In this document: piece after piece, positions 1 to 7,373 of the stretch
Layout of the letters: every line of letters begins with the position of its first letter
How positions within the stretch are numbered: position 1 is the stretch's first letter
From: Spirochaetota bacterium
Lineage (GTDB): Bacteria; Spirochaetota; Brachyspiria; Brachyspirales; JACRPF01
Reading direction: 5' to 3'
Length of the DNA: 50,376 nt
NCBI GenBank assembly: GCA_038043445.1
Contig: JBBTBY010000102.1
Coordinates: forward strand, 1 to 50,376
Notes under the pieces: generated by a model
The model's input: the letters and a program-made list of their open reading frames with translations, nothing else
Told to the model about the DNA's origin: nothing
The model's database searches: none
Made by a program: the position numbers and the translations under genes

Positions 1-272
1 CGCGTAACGGTATCGATCATGATGATGCCGCCGCTCTTGAGCCGTACCCCGTCGGCGAAGATCTTTTCGCTCGAGAGGGCGTCCATCTCGCGCACGAATT
101 CGCGCGCATTGAAATTGATGATCTCATTGCCGCGCTTGAAATTATCGATCTCCTCGAGCACCGTTATCGGGATGACGACGTTATGCTCCTCGAAGGAGTA
201 CATCGCACGGCAGTCATAGAGCACCACGTTCGTATCGAGCACGAAGATCTTGTTGCTGTTCGCATTAAACAT
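1..272 (-). CDS. PIN domain of a PhoH-type ATPase (PIN-PhoH), C-terminus beyond window
   Basis: This is a partial gene, entering on the minus strand and running off the left edge. It starts at the ATG at 272-270, preceded by GGGGCAGGAGAAACGA, a good Shine-Dalgarno (SD) site. About 90 residues are visible. KIFVLDTNVVLYD carries the first acidic residue of a PIN nuclease fold, and IPITVLEEIDNFKRG, NAREFVREMD and LKSGGIIMID match the N-terminal PIN domain of the PhoH2/YlaK-type proteins. In that family the PIN ribonuclease is fused to a PhoH P-loop ATPase thought to act on RNA. The ATPase half would lie outside the window, so the fusion is inferred from how typical this PIN sequence is. The start overlaps the stop of the upstream HD-GYP gene by 8 bp, indicating translational coupling in the same operon. 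Confidence 0.8.
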   Translation of the reverse strand, partial: MFNANSNKIFVLDTNVVLYDCRAMYSFEEHNVVIPITVLEEIDNFKRGNEIINFNAREFVREMDALSSEKIFADGVRLKSGGIIMIDTVT

Positions 273-1644
273 TCGTTTCTCCTGCCCCGTGTATGTCGAT
301 GCGGTGCACTTCGGCGATGGCGCGGACGAAGACATCGGTTATATGCACGTCGAGCTGCGTGCCCCGGCAGTGCATGAGCACGCGAAGCGCTTCGGCGTAG
401 GTGAGGGATTCCCGGTACGTTTCGGTGGTCAATGCGTCGAAGGTGTCGCAGACGGAAACGATGCGCGCCATCTCCGGTATCGCGTCCGCGGCGAGGCCTT
501 CCGGGTATCCGTTGGCATCGATGCGTTCGTGATGGCTCTGTATGATATCGATGATAGGGACGAAATCGTCAAGGTGCGCGACGATCTCCGTACCGATGAG
601 CGGGTGCCGCCGTATGAGGTCGAATTCCTCCCGCGTGAGCTTGGCCTTTTTGTGGAGCACGGCGTCGGATATGCCGATCTTCCCGATATCGTGCATGAGC
701 GCGCCGGTGTATACGAGATCGATGCCCGCTTTCGGGTAGCCGAGCTCTCGCGCGAGTATCGCCGCGTAATCGGCCACGCGTTCGCAATGCGCCGCGGTCA
801 CCGGATCGCGCTGCGAGAGCGCTTTGGAGAGCGTGTGTATCATGTTGCGGGTGTTCTCGCGCGTCTTGTTGAGGAGGTTCTCTATCGATGTGCGGTTCTC
901 CTGCACCTCATGGAAGATGCGCCTTGTGCGCTTGAAGAAGAGCCCCAGAAATGCCGCCGTCATGATGATATAGCCGATGACCCTCGTGACATTCACTTCG
1001 TTCCAGGAAGCGGTATGGACCAGGGCCGGTGCAAGCGCGGTCCGGAGCGGCGGGATGGCGTAGTGCAGAAGGTGCGCGAGCACCGCAACGGTGAACAGGA
1101 GCAGGAAGGCGGGGCCGAACGGACGATTCACCGCGGTGCGGTAGCGAATGCCGTGCATGAAGAGCGCCGCTGCCGATGCCGCTGTCGTCGCTATCGAAGC
1201 GGCAATGTAGACCCCATAGAAAATTCCGGGACGGACATCGATATGTGACCGCCCCAGGGTGATGACGACGAATCGGTCGGTGCCCCAGAGCGCTATGGAA
1301 AATATACAGGCGAGACCGAGCGCGACGAGCGAGGAAATATGCGCAAAGCGGCGTGAACGCATGTTGAGCGTCATGAGCTCGGCGGTTATCATGAGAATGA
1401 CGGGCATGATGAAGAACGAAGCGGTGAGCATGAGACGATAGAAGAGGGCTACCCACGGCATCACGCGGAGAACAAAGAGATGACTGACGGCGAACGAGCA
1501 CAGGCCCATGCAGATCACGAGCACGCCGAAGTGGAAATACTGCTTCATGGCGCGGTTCTTGGCGTAGGTTATGAGGAAGAGGAGCCCGGTGACGAGCATG
1601 AACACGTATGAGAGCACTATGCCGATGAAAACGGTCATGATCAT
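265..1644 (-). CDS. Membrane HD-GYP domain cyclic-di-GMP phosphodiesterase
   Basis: This 459-residue protein is predicted to hydrolyse cyclic di-GMP. Residues 1-240 hold about seven hydrophobic segments, like the 7TM sensor modules of signalling proteins. A short helical linker follows (about 240-275), then an HD-GYP domain (about 275-450). The metal and catalytic signatures are present: HD at 318-319 in LMHDIGKIGI, His347 in RRHPLIGTE, HH at 371-372 and the GYP triad at 379-381 in DANGYPEGL. The gene starts 15 bp after the KDPG aldolase stop and overlaps the PIN-PhoH start, so the three genes probably share one transcript. The signal sensed by the membrane half cannot be read from sequence. 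An ATG two codons downstream is an equally possible start. Confidence 0.9.
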   Translation of the reverse strand: MIMTVFIGIVLSYVFMLVTGLLFLITYAKNRAMKQYFHFGVLVICMGLCSFAVSHLFVLRVMPWVALFYRLMLTASFFIMPVILMITAELMTLNMRSRRFAHISSLVALGLACIFSIALWGTDRFVVITLGRSHIDVRPGIFYGVYIAASIATTAASAAALFMHGIRYRTAVNRPFGPAFLLLFTVAVLAHLLHYAIPPLRTALAPALVHTASWNEVNVTRVIGYIIMTAAFLGLFFKRTRRIFHEVQENRTSIENLLNKTRENTRNMIHTLSKALSQRDPVTAAHCERVADYAAILARELGYPKAGIDLVYTGALMHDIGKIGISDAVLHKKAKLTREEFDLIRRHPLIGTEIVAHLDDFVPIIDIIQSHHERIDANGYPEGLAADAIPEMARIVSVCDTFDALTTETYRESLTYAEALRVLMHCRGTQLDVHITDVFVRAIAEVHRIDIHGAGETNV

Positions 1645-1659
1645 CCTTGCCCGCGATTG

Positions 1660-2361
1660 CTATTTGGCTGTGCGTGCCTCGACATGCTCGGTACGGCGCA
1701 CCTCGGCAATTATCGTACGGGTGCGCACGACCGCATCGGTGAGCGCTTTCCAGTCACCCGATGCGACGATCTCTTTCGTGATGAGGTTCGAACCGATGCC
1801 CGCACAGGTGATGCCTGCGCCGAACCATGCCGCAAGCGATTCGCGTGTCGGCGATACGCCGCCCGTGGGCATTATCTGCGTCCAGGGCATCGGCCCCTTC
1901 ACCGATTTCACGAAATTCGGTCCGCCCACGCTGTCGCCGGGGAACACCTTGACGATATCGCAGCCTGCTTCCTGCGCTTCCTGTATCTCGGTGGCGCTCC
2001 CGCAGCCGGGCATATACGGTATTGCATGACGATTGCAGATCTTCGCGACCTCGCGGTTGAACATGGGACCGACGACGAAGTTCACACCGCGGGAAATATA
2101 CATCGCGGCGATGTAGGGATCGACGATGGAGCCCACGCCGAGAATGATGTCAGGGAGTTCGGCGCGGACATATCGCTCAAGATCGCCGAAAAGATCGGCG
2201 GCAAAATCGCCTCGATTGGTGAACTCGATGGCGCAAGCCCCGCCGGCATGGCAGGCGGCGACGATGTTCTTTACAACGGCGAAATCGGCATGATAGAACA
2301 CCGGTACAAAACCGGTCTCTTCCATAACAGTGAGCGTCCTCTGCTTCTTGAAACGCGCCAT
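1660..2361 (-). CDS. KHG/KDPG aldolase family protein
   Basis: This 233-residue class I aldolase belongs to the Eda family, which cleaves 2-keto-3-deoxy-6-phosphogluconate or 4-hydroxy-2-oxoglutarate to pyruvate plus an aldehyde. The Schiff-base lysine is Lys138 in DIVKVFPGDSVGG. Glu46 in IEFTNRG corresponds to the catalytic glutamate, and GVGSI and the PTGGV phosphate-binding motif are also present. At 233 residues it is slightly longer than E. coli Eda (213), with an extra N-terminal stretch. The ATG is preceded by AGGAG and by a TTGACA-N17-TACTAT promoter. It is the first gene of an operon with the HD-GYP and PIN-PhoH genes. The exact substrate (KDPG, KDPGal or KHG) is not decided by sequence, although the glycan-degrading neighbourhood would suit an Entner-Doudoroff-type or uronate route. 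Confidence 0.85.
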   Translation of the reverse strand: MARFKKQRTLTVMEETGFVPVFYHADFAVVKNIVAACHAGGACAIEFTNRGDFAADLFGDLERYVRAELPDIILGVGSIVDPYIAAMYISRGVNFVVGPMFNREVAKICNRHAIPYMPGCGSATEIQEAQEAGCDIVKVFPGDSVGGPNFVKSVKGPMPWTQIMPTGGVSPTRESLAAWFGAGITCAGIGSNLITKEIVASGDWKALTDAVVRTRTIIAEVRRTEHVEARTAK

Positions 2362-2387
2362 GCATGCTCTCCTTTGTGCGTATCCGC

Positions 2388-2416
2388 ATAGTACAGGGGT
2401 GGGTGTAAAATGTCAA
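2388..2416 (-). promoter_or_regulatory. Sigma-70-type promoter of the aldolase/HD-GYP/PhoH operon
   Basis: On the minus strand, TTGACA (2411-2416), a 17-bp spacer and TACTAT (2388-2393). It lies back to back with the promoter of the divergent methionine gene. Confidence 0.6.
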
Positions 2417-2433
2417 TATTCTGCCGGCTGGTA

Positions 2434-2461
2434 TTGAATTTATCCGTCATTATTATACTAT
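2434..2461 (+). promoter_or_regulatory. Probable promoter of the methyltransferase/MTHFR gene
   Basis: TTGAAT (2434-2439), a 16-bp spacer and TACTAT (2456-2461), about 34 bp before the ATG. The leader is too short to hold a SAM riboswitch and none is seen. Confidence 0.45.
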
Positions 2462-2494
2462 AGTCCGGCGATTTTATTCGCCTCTGGAGAGAAC

Positions 2495-4330
2495 ATGTCT
2501 CGATATCTTGACCGCATTCGGGAACGCCCGCTCATATTCGACGGGGCAATGGGTACCATGCTCTATCACAAGGGCGTTTTCATCAATGCGAGTTATGAGG
2601 AGCTCGTTGTTACGCGTTCGGAACTCATTCTTGATGTGCACCGGGAATATGCCGCCGCGGGCGCCGATGTGATACTGACGAACACGTTCGGGGCGAACCG
2701 CATGAAGCTCCGTGAATTCGGTCTTGCCGAACGCACTGCGGAGATAAATAAAAAAGCCGTCGAGCTTGCCCGCGCCTCGGGCGATGTGCTCGTTGCCGGC
2801 GACATTGGCCCGTGCTCGAAGCAGAGCCGCGGCATGCAGGAGTCGCTCGTCGCGGAGGTGCGTGCAGCGTTCGAGGAGCAGGCGTCCGTGCTCGCAGAGG
2901 CGAAGGTCGATCTTATTTTTCTCGAAACGTTCGCCGACCTCAAGGAGATCGAGATCGCAGCGCATGCGGCACGCGCTCTGAACGTCCCGGTGCATGCATC
3001 GTTCACCGTGACCGAAGAGGGTATGACCCCGCTCGGTGTCTCGGCAGCCGCCGTTGTGCGCGCACTTTCGGAGAACCCCGACATCGATACGATCGGCCTT
3101 AACTGCTCCGTCGGTCCTGCCGCAGTGTTCGATCTCGCGGAATCGCTCGTCGATCTTACGGAAAAGCCGTTCGTCGTGAAACCCAATGCCGGTTTCCCGC
3201 GCGAAGTGGGCGGGCGCATGCTCTATATGGCGAGCCCCGAATATTTCACCGAATACGCAAAAAAGTTCATCGAGATAGGCGTACGCGGCGTCGGTGGCTG
3301 CTGCGGTACCACGCCCGCGCATATACGCGAGATGGCGAAGGCGATAAAAAATTTAAGCGGCGTGAAGAAACACGCATCGATAGTGACGGTGTCCGCGGAG
3401 GCGAAGCGCGCCGTCGCCGTAACACCCCCGGAGAAGAAATCGCGCTTTGCGGCGAAGCTTGTGCGCGGCGAAAAGGTCACGAGCATAGAGATACTCCCGC
3501 CCAAGTCGGCGAACATGAACGCGATGTTCGATAAGGTGCGCCAATGCCATTATTCCGGCATCGATGCGATCAACATCCCCGACGGGCCGCGTGCATCATC
3601 GCGCGTATCCCCGATGATAGCGTCCATCCTGATAAAGAACACCATCGGGATAGAGCCGATACCGCATTATTCCTGCCGCGATCGGAATCTCCTCGGCATG
3701 CAGTCCGACATTCTCGGCGGTTTTGCCGCGGGGCTCACGAATTATCTCGTCATCACCGGCGATCCGCCCAAGAGCGGCGACGGACCGGACATAAGCGGCG
3801 TTTTCGATGTCGATGCGGTGGGACTTACACAGCTTATCAATAATCTAAACCACGGGCATGATTTCGGCGGGAATCCGATCGACCCGCCGACGGGCATATT
3901 CATCGGTGTCGGTGCCAACCCCTGCGCCGTCGATATGGACCGCGAGATCGAGCGCTACTTCAAGAAAATAGACGCCGGTGCCGAGTATGCCATCACGCAG
4001 CCGGTGTTCGATGCCCCGTCACTTCTCAAATTCCTCGACACGGTGGATAAGTATACGAAGCGCATTCCCGTCATCGCGGGGATGTGGCCGCTTGCGAGCT
4101 ACAAGAACGCTGAGTTCATGCGCAATGAAGTGCCCGGCGTGGTCATACCGGATAAGGTCATGGAGCGGCTTGCGAAGTGTAATACCAAAGAAGAAAGCCG
4201 TGATGAAGGTATTGCCATTGCGCGGGAGATGATCGATGAGATAGACGGGCGCGTGAGCGGCTATCAGGTGTCGGCGCCGATGGGCAATGTCGATACCGCG
4301 CTCCGCGTACTCGAGGGGAAGGCGATATGA
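2495..4330 (+). CDS. Bifunctional homocysteine S-methyltransferase / methylenetetrahydrofolate reductase
   Basis: This 611-residue, two-domain enzyme resembles Bacillus YitJ. The N-terminal half (about 1-290) is a zinc-dependent homocysteine methyltransferase barrel: FDGAMGTML near the start, Cys204 in GLNCSVGP and the Cys269-Cys270 pair in GGCCGTTPAHI. These three Cys are the zinc ligands of the family. A linker (about 290-315) leads to a MetF-type FAD-dependent 5,10-methylene-THF reductase barrel (about 315-605), with SIEILPPKS at its start, ITGDPP and GAEYAITQPVFD. Together the halves reduce methylene-THF and pass the methyl group to homocysteine to make methionine. The B12-binding and activation domains of MetH are absent. 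GGAGAGAAC precedes the ATG. The next gene's SD overlaps this stop, so the two are probably co-transcribed. Confidence 0.93.
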   Translation: MSRYLDRIRERPLIFDGAMGTMLYHKGVFINASYEELVVTRSELILDVHREYAAAGADVILTNTFGANRMKLREFGLAERTAEINKKAVELARASGDVLVAGDIGPCSKQSRGMQESLVAEVRAAFEEQASVLAEAKVDLIFLETFADLKEIEIAAHAARALNVPVHASFTVTEEGMTPLGVSAAAVVRALSENPDIDTIGLNCSVGPAAVFDLAESLVDLTEKPFVVKPNAGFPREVGGRMLYMASPEYFTEYAKKFIEIGVRGVGGCCGTTPAHIREMAKAIKNLSGVKKHASIVTVSAEAKRAVAVTPPEKKSRFAAKLVRGEKVTSIEILPPKSANMNAMFDKVRQCHYSGIDAINIPDGPRASSRVSPMIASILIKNTIGIEPIPHYSCRDRNLLGMQSDILGGFAAGLTNYLVITGDPPKSGDGPDISGVFDVDAVGLTQLINNLNHGHDFGGNPIDPPTGIFIGVGANPCAVDMDREIERYFKKIDAGAEYAITQPVFDAPSLLKFLDTVDKYTKRIPVIAGMWPLASYKNAEFMRNEVPGVVIPDKVMERLAKCNTKEESRDEGIAIAREMIDEIDGRVSGYQVSAPMGNVDTALRVLEGKAI

Positions 4331-4341
4331 AAGGAGATATC

Positions 4342-5820
4342 ATGAAAGCATTGTTCGTCTGCGTACTTGTCGCCGCCGCCGCGTTCGCGGAGGATTATCC
4401 GCAATGGGGCCGGACGCATGATCGGAACATGATATCACCGGAAAAGAATCTGCCCGATGCGATATCCGTACATTTCGGATCGAACGGCATCATCAAACGG
4501 CTGTCGACGAATTTCCTCTGGGCGGCGCCCGTGGGTTATTATACGTTCGGCAATCCTACGGTGGCCGACGGCAGGCTCTTCATCGGCACATCGCGTTACA
4601 AACCGACCACGGCGAAATATGCCGGTGACCGCGGTGTGCTCACCTGCCTTGATGCGATGACCGGACAGTTCGTTTGGCAGATAAGCATACCGCGTTACGG
4701 ATCGGGAGGATTTCTTTCGGAATATCCGCTCGGCATGTGTTCCCCGCCGACGGTGGAGAATGGGCGCGTCTATTTCGCCGGCTACAACGCGGAGATCATC
4801 TGCGCGGACATCAACGGGCTCTCGAACGGCAACGAAGGTCCATTCACCAATGAAGCATCGTTCTATTCGCCGTCCAACCGCGTCAAGCTCGATAATACCG
4901 ACGGGGATATCGTCTGGCGTTTCGATGTGTACAAGGCGTTCGGCGTCATGCCGCATGACGGGTATTCCTCGGCCCCGCTCATCATCGGTGATCTCCTTTT
5001 CGCGAATACCGGTGTGGGGACGACACGGCGCCACAAGGACAAACCGCCCATGACGAACGCGCCCGCGCTCATCGTGCTCGACAAGCGCACCGGTGCGTTC
5101 ATAGCCGGGGATGAGGAGCGTATGGCCACGAATACGAAGCACGGCACCTGGTGTTCACCCTCGTTCGCAAAGGCGGGCGGTAAAGAGCTCGTTCTCTTCG
5201 GCGGCGGCAATGGCATATGCTACGCCTTCGAGAAGAACCCCGTCATTACGAACAAGGAACAAAGGACGGGCTCACTGCGTACAGTGTGGAAATATAATCT
5301 GAACCTGGCCCGCGGTACGAACCATAAGCCGAGCGACATCATCGCCACACCGGTGTGCGTGGGGAACCGCGTATACACCGCGCTCGGGGAGGATTGGACG
5401 CACAGGAGCCGACAGGGGCTTCTCGTCTGCATCGATGCGACGAAGACGGGAGATATTACCACGAGCGGAGCGGTATGGGCGTATACGAACATCGCGCTTT
5501 CGGTGGCGAACGCGGCGGTCGCCGACGGGCTTCTGTATACGACCGATCTGGCCGGCATCATCCACTGTCTCGATGCGGCGAACGGTACTGTGTACTGGAC
5601 GTTCGATTCCGGTTACGGCATCTATCAATCGGCGCTGGTGGCGGACGGCAAGGTATATTTCGGGAACGGCAAGGGGCAGTTCTATATCCTTGCCCACGGG
5701 AAAACGCTTAAGGTGCTCTCATCGACATATCTTCGCATGGAGATGTGCGGCGCACCGGTAGCGGCGAACGGCGTGCTCTATACGGCGGTGTACGGGACGG
5801 TGTTCGCGTTCAAGAAGTAG
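4342..5820 (+). CDS. Secreted PQQ-like beta-propeller protein
   Basis: This 492-residue exported protein has a short Sec signal (MKALFVCVLVAAAAFA, cleavage about residue 16). The body is made of repeated propeller blades of the PQQ/quinoprotein-like type: GVLTCLDAMTGQFVWQ, ALIVLDKRTGAFIAG, GLLVCIDATKTGD and IIHCLDAANGTVYWTFDSG. The start DYPQWGRTHDRNMISPEKNLP is typical of secreted PQQ-like propellers in polysaccharide-degrading and planctomycete-like bacteria. No dehydrogenase active-site ring or heme motif is seen, so it may be a binding or scaffold protein rather than an alcohol dehydrogenase. The chosen start has AAAGGAG at 4330-4336, ideally spaced. An in-frame ATG at 4327 lies within the previous gene's end and has no such site. 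It probably forms an operon with the methionine gene, though no functional link is apparent. Confidence 0.8.
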   Translation: MKALFVCVLVAAAAFAEDYPQWGRTHDRNMISPEKNLPDAISVHFGSNGIIKRLSTNFLWAAPVGYYTFGNPTVADGRLFIGTSRYKPTTAKYAGDRGVLTCLDAMTGQFVWQISIPRYGSGGFLSEYPLGMCSPPTVENGRVYFAGYNAEIICADINGLSNGNEGPFTNEASFYSPSNRVKLDNTDGDIVWRFDVYKAFGVMPHDGYSSAPLIIGDLLFANTGVGTTRRHKDKPPMTNAPALIVLDKRTGAFIAGDEERMATNTKHGTWCSPSFAKAGGKELVLFGGGNGICYAFEKNPVITNKEQRTGSLRTVWKYNLNLARGTNHKPSDIIATPVCVGNRVYTALGEDWTHRSRQGLLVCIDATKTGDITTSGAVWAYTNIALSVANAAVADGLLYTTDLAGIIHCLDAANGTVYWTFDSGYGIYQSALVADGKVYFGNGKGQFYILAHGKTLKVLSSTYLRMEMCGAPVAANGVLYTAVYGTVFAFKK

Positions 5821-6078
5821 GGCGGCTGGCGCCGGGCCGCGCCGCTCGCTACGTGCAAAAAAAATGTTGTTGGAAATAAAAACCGAGATAATTTTGATGT
5901 AAATTCTCATTGGTTACTACAGAACCAATTCGGCAGCGTTCGGGCCTGATCGTTCCCTGACCGCAGCGCGAGGCGGGACGCGGTTGGATTTGACAGGAAA
6001 TCGGCTGGTGGTTATACTTGGCGATATGGATGAAGTCTCGGTGAAAAACAAAGGTCCTGTTTCTCTGGATACCCGAAG
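5821..6078. other. Intergenic stretch before the ankyrin gene
   Basis: It begins with a GC-rich segment containing short complementary arms (GCGGC and GCCGC) and later an A8 run, not arranged as a convincing terminator. The right end holds a strong promoter and an 18-codon upstream frame. No RNA gene is recognised. Confidence 0.4.
5990..6018 (+). promoter_or_regulatory. Near-consensus promoter upstream of the ankyrin lipoprotein
   Basis: TTGACA (5990-5995), a 17-bp spacer and TATACT (6013-6018). Transcription would begin near 6025, directly at the ATG (6026) of a short upstream frame. Confidence 0.7.
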
Positions 6079-6082
6079 TTGA
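6026..6082 (+). CDS. Possible 18-residue leader peptide ahead of the ankyrin gene
   Basis: ATG at 6026-6028 lies 7 nt after the -10 box, so it could be read from a leaderless mRNA. The 18 codons (MDEVSVKNKGPVSLDTRS) end in TGA at 6080-6082, which overlaps the TTG start of the ankyrin gene (6079-6081) in the four-base arrangement TTGA. This would allow termination-reinitiation coupling, which the downstream gene may need because it lacks a clear SD and uses TTG. No similarity to a known leader is recognised, and chance occurrence is possible. Confidence 0.35.
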   Translation: MDEVSVKNKGPVSLDTRS

Positions 6083-6936
6083 ACAGCAAGTTACGAACAA
6101 TATTTTTAATTTCCCTTGTGCTTGTATCATATTCCTGTAATAGCTCAAAAAAACGCATAATGGAAGATGCTTTTCACCGTGCTGTTTCGCAAGGCGATAC
6201 TTCTATGGTAAAGTATTATATTGATAATGGGGTTAATGTAAACGTCTATGACAGAAACGCTTATAGCGCATTATGGAAAGCGACCAGAGATGAAGAATAT
6301 GATTTAGTAAAAACTCTTATTGAATGCAAAGCGAATGTTAATCTAAGAAACAATGAGACAAGCAAATATGATGAACCTCCACGGAAAGAAACGTCAATAT
6401 ATTGCGCAATATCAACAAAAAATTTAGTAATTTTGGAATACCTGCTTCAGCATGGAGCAAATCCGAACATGAAAAGACTCGATCCAGAAGGTGAAACAGC
6501 ACTCAGCTTTGCCATTTCGCATTCCAAAAAAAGCACTAAAGAAACTGACCTCGAAATTGTTCGAACCCTATTGAAGTATGGAGCAGATCCAAATAATCGA
6601 GATGGTTTATTTGGAGATTATCCATTGTATTGGGCAATATTAACAGATATGTATTGGTGCAATGGGCAGAATGATTTTGCAAAACTGTTAATGAAATATA
6701 ATGCGAGAACAGATATTAGGCACACTTCTGACGGAGAACATGTGCTAGTATTTGCTATACAGTATAAGAATTATGATCTTTTAAAGATGCTCGTTAACAA
6801 TGGAGCAAATGTAAATGCAACTGCTTATAAATGGAAGCGCGGAACAATACTGGAGTATTCGGAAGAAAACGGCGATATAGAATTGTCGAAAATACTCATT
6901 TCCGCCGGGGCAAAAAAATCTATAAAATGGCAATAG
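6079..6936 (+). CDS. Ankyrin-repeat lipoprotein, AT-rich
   Basis: This 285-residue protein starts with a lipoprotein signal peptide (hydrophobic TIFLISLVLVSYS followed by Cys20), so it should be anchored to a membrane facing the periplasm. Residues about 30-280 are ankyrin repeats: DTSMVKYYIDNGVNVNVYD, YDLVKTLIECKANVNLR, LVILEYLLQHGANPN, LEIVRTLLKYGADPNNRD, YDLLKMLVNNGANVNA and IELSKILISAGAKKS. Such repeats mediate protein binding; no enzymatic domain is present. Start TTG is assigned because it opens exactly at the signal peptide and no ATG or GTG is available upstream in frame. The gene is clearly AT-rich with A/T-ending codons, unlike its GC-rich neighbours, which suggests horizontal acquisition. 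It stands alone between repeats. Partner and function are unknown. Confidence 0.75.
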   Translation: MNSKLRTIFLISLVLVSYSCNSSKKRIMEDAFHRAVSQGDTSMVKYYIDNGVNVNVYDRNAYSALWKATRDEEYDLVKTLIECKANVNLRNNETSKYDEPPRKETSIYCAISTKNLVILEYLLQHGANPNMKRLDPEGETALSFAISHSKKSTKETDLEIVRTLLKYGADPNNRDGLFGDYPLYWAILTDMYWCNGQNDFAKLLMKYNARTDIRHTSDGEHVLVFAIQYKNYDLLKMLVNNGANVNATAYKWKRGTILEYSEENGDIELSKILISAGAKKSIKWQ

Positions 6937-7048
6937 AAATTAAGAACATGATCTGGGTTTGGGATAATAACGAAATGAGACTGCCGCGAAAATAGAGAAC
7001 AAGGCGTCACCCCTCGACTTCCACCTCGACAGGCTCGGGGCAACGGCT

Positions 7049-7237
7049 CGGGAACCGTGGCCCCCAGATGGGAAGTGAGATTTCCCTGCCGGGAAACTGT
7101 ATTTCCCATCAAGGAAACTGTTCTTCCCGCCAAGGGAATTCAATCCCCGTGCAGGGAAATGGCATTTCCTTGATGGGAAACACGGTTTCCCAGATAGGAA
7201 ATTCAATTTCCTCCTTGGAGAATTCGATTTCCCAAAT
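7049..7237. repeat. 21-bp tandem repeat array of imperfect inverted units
   Basis: Eight units of exactly 21 bp can be aligned from 7070 to 7237 (starts 7070, 7091, 7112, 7133, 7154, 7175, 7196, 7217), with a degenerate ninth at 7049-7069. Each has the pattern GGGAAA, about 5 nt, TTTCCC, then a 4-nt spacer, so every unit is a small palindrome. Unit 6 has arms GGGAAAC/GTTTCCC around ACG. Units 5 and 7 shorten to GGAAAT/ATTTCC on both arms together. Because 21 is a multiple of three, every frame yields a 7-residue repeat (for example GNSIS..). Function unknown. Confidence 0.85.
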
Positions 7238-7306
7238 AAACCTCGGTCTTCTCTCCCTACTCGATTTTTCACGCACGAAGCGGCGGGGTGTTTTTTTTCG
7301 CTTTGG

Positions 7307-7344
7307 AAAAACACTCCCCTTTCCCTTCTCAGAGGGGAAAGGGG
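7307..7344 (-). terminator. Probable intrinsic terminator of the LacI/GH operon, REP-like
   Basis: Arms CCCCTTTCCC (7316-7325) and GGGAAAGGGG (7335-7344) form a 10-bp stem with a 9-nt loop. Read on the minus strand the stem is followed by AGTG and TTTTT, as in a Rho-independent terminator about 30 bp past the stop of the last operon gene. The flanking G-rich tail (GGGGGCGGGGGATAGGGGTG) resembles widespread palindromic repeats. Confidence 0.55.
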
Positions 7345-7373
7345 GCGGGGGATAGGGGTGCGTTTCCCGCGCG

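Larger units (their letters stand above)
6937..7373. other. Gene-free repeat-rich region
   Basis: This 437-bp stretch contains a GCTCGGGGCAACGGCTCGGG segment near 7033-7052, a 21-bp tandem array (7049-7237), and a hairpin with a T-tract at 7307-7344 facing the minus-strand operon. Open frames through the array on both strands encode only heptad repeats and have no ribosome site, so no gene is called. Confidence 0.6.

Noticed and set aside
250-1248. 332-codon plus-strand frame opposite HD-GYP
   Set aside because: Antisense to a complete HD-GYP protein with all metal-binding motifs.
2417-2494. SAM or cobalamin riboswitch before the methionine gene
   Set aside because: The stretch between promoter and ATG is only about 33 nt and contains no recognisable aptamer core.
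5821-5880. Intrinsic terminator after the PQQ-like gene
   Set aside because: GC-rich arms are weakly paired and the following run is A8, not a T-tract on the coding strand.
5849-6148. 99-codon minus-strand frame across the ankyrin promoter
   Set aside because: It overlaps a near-consensus plus-strand promoter and the ankyrin signal peptide and shows no motif.
7049-7237. CRISPR-like array
   Set aside because: Units are contiguous 21-mers with no unique spacers of 30-40 bp, and no cas gene is near.
7068-7355. 95-codon frame with GNSIS-type heptads, and the opposite-strand frame with GK..FP heptads
   Set aside because: Both arise because the 21-bp tandem repeat is a multiple of three and lacks stops; neither has a ribosome site or a non-repeat domain.
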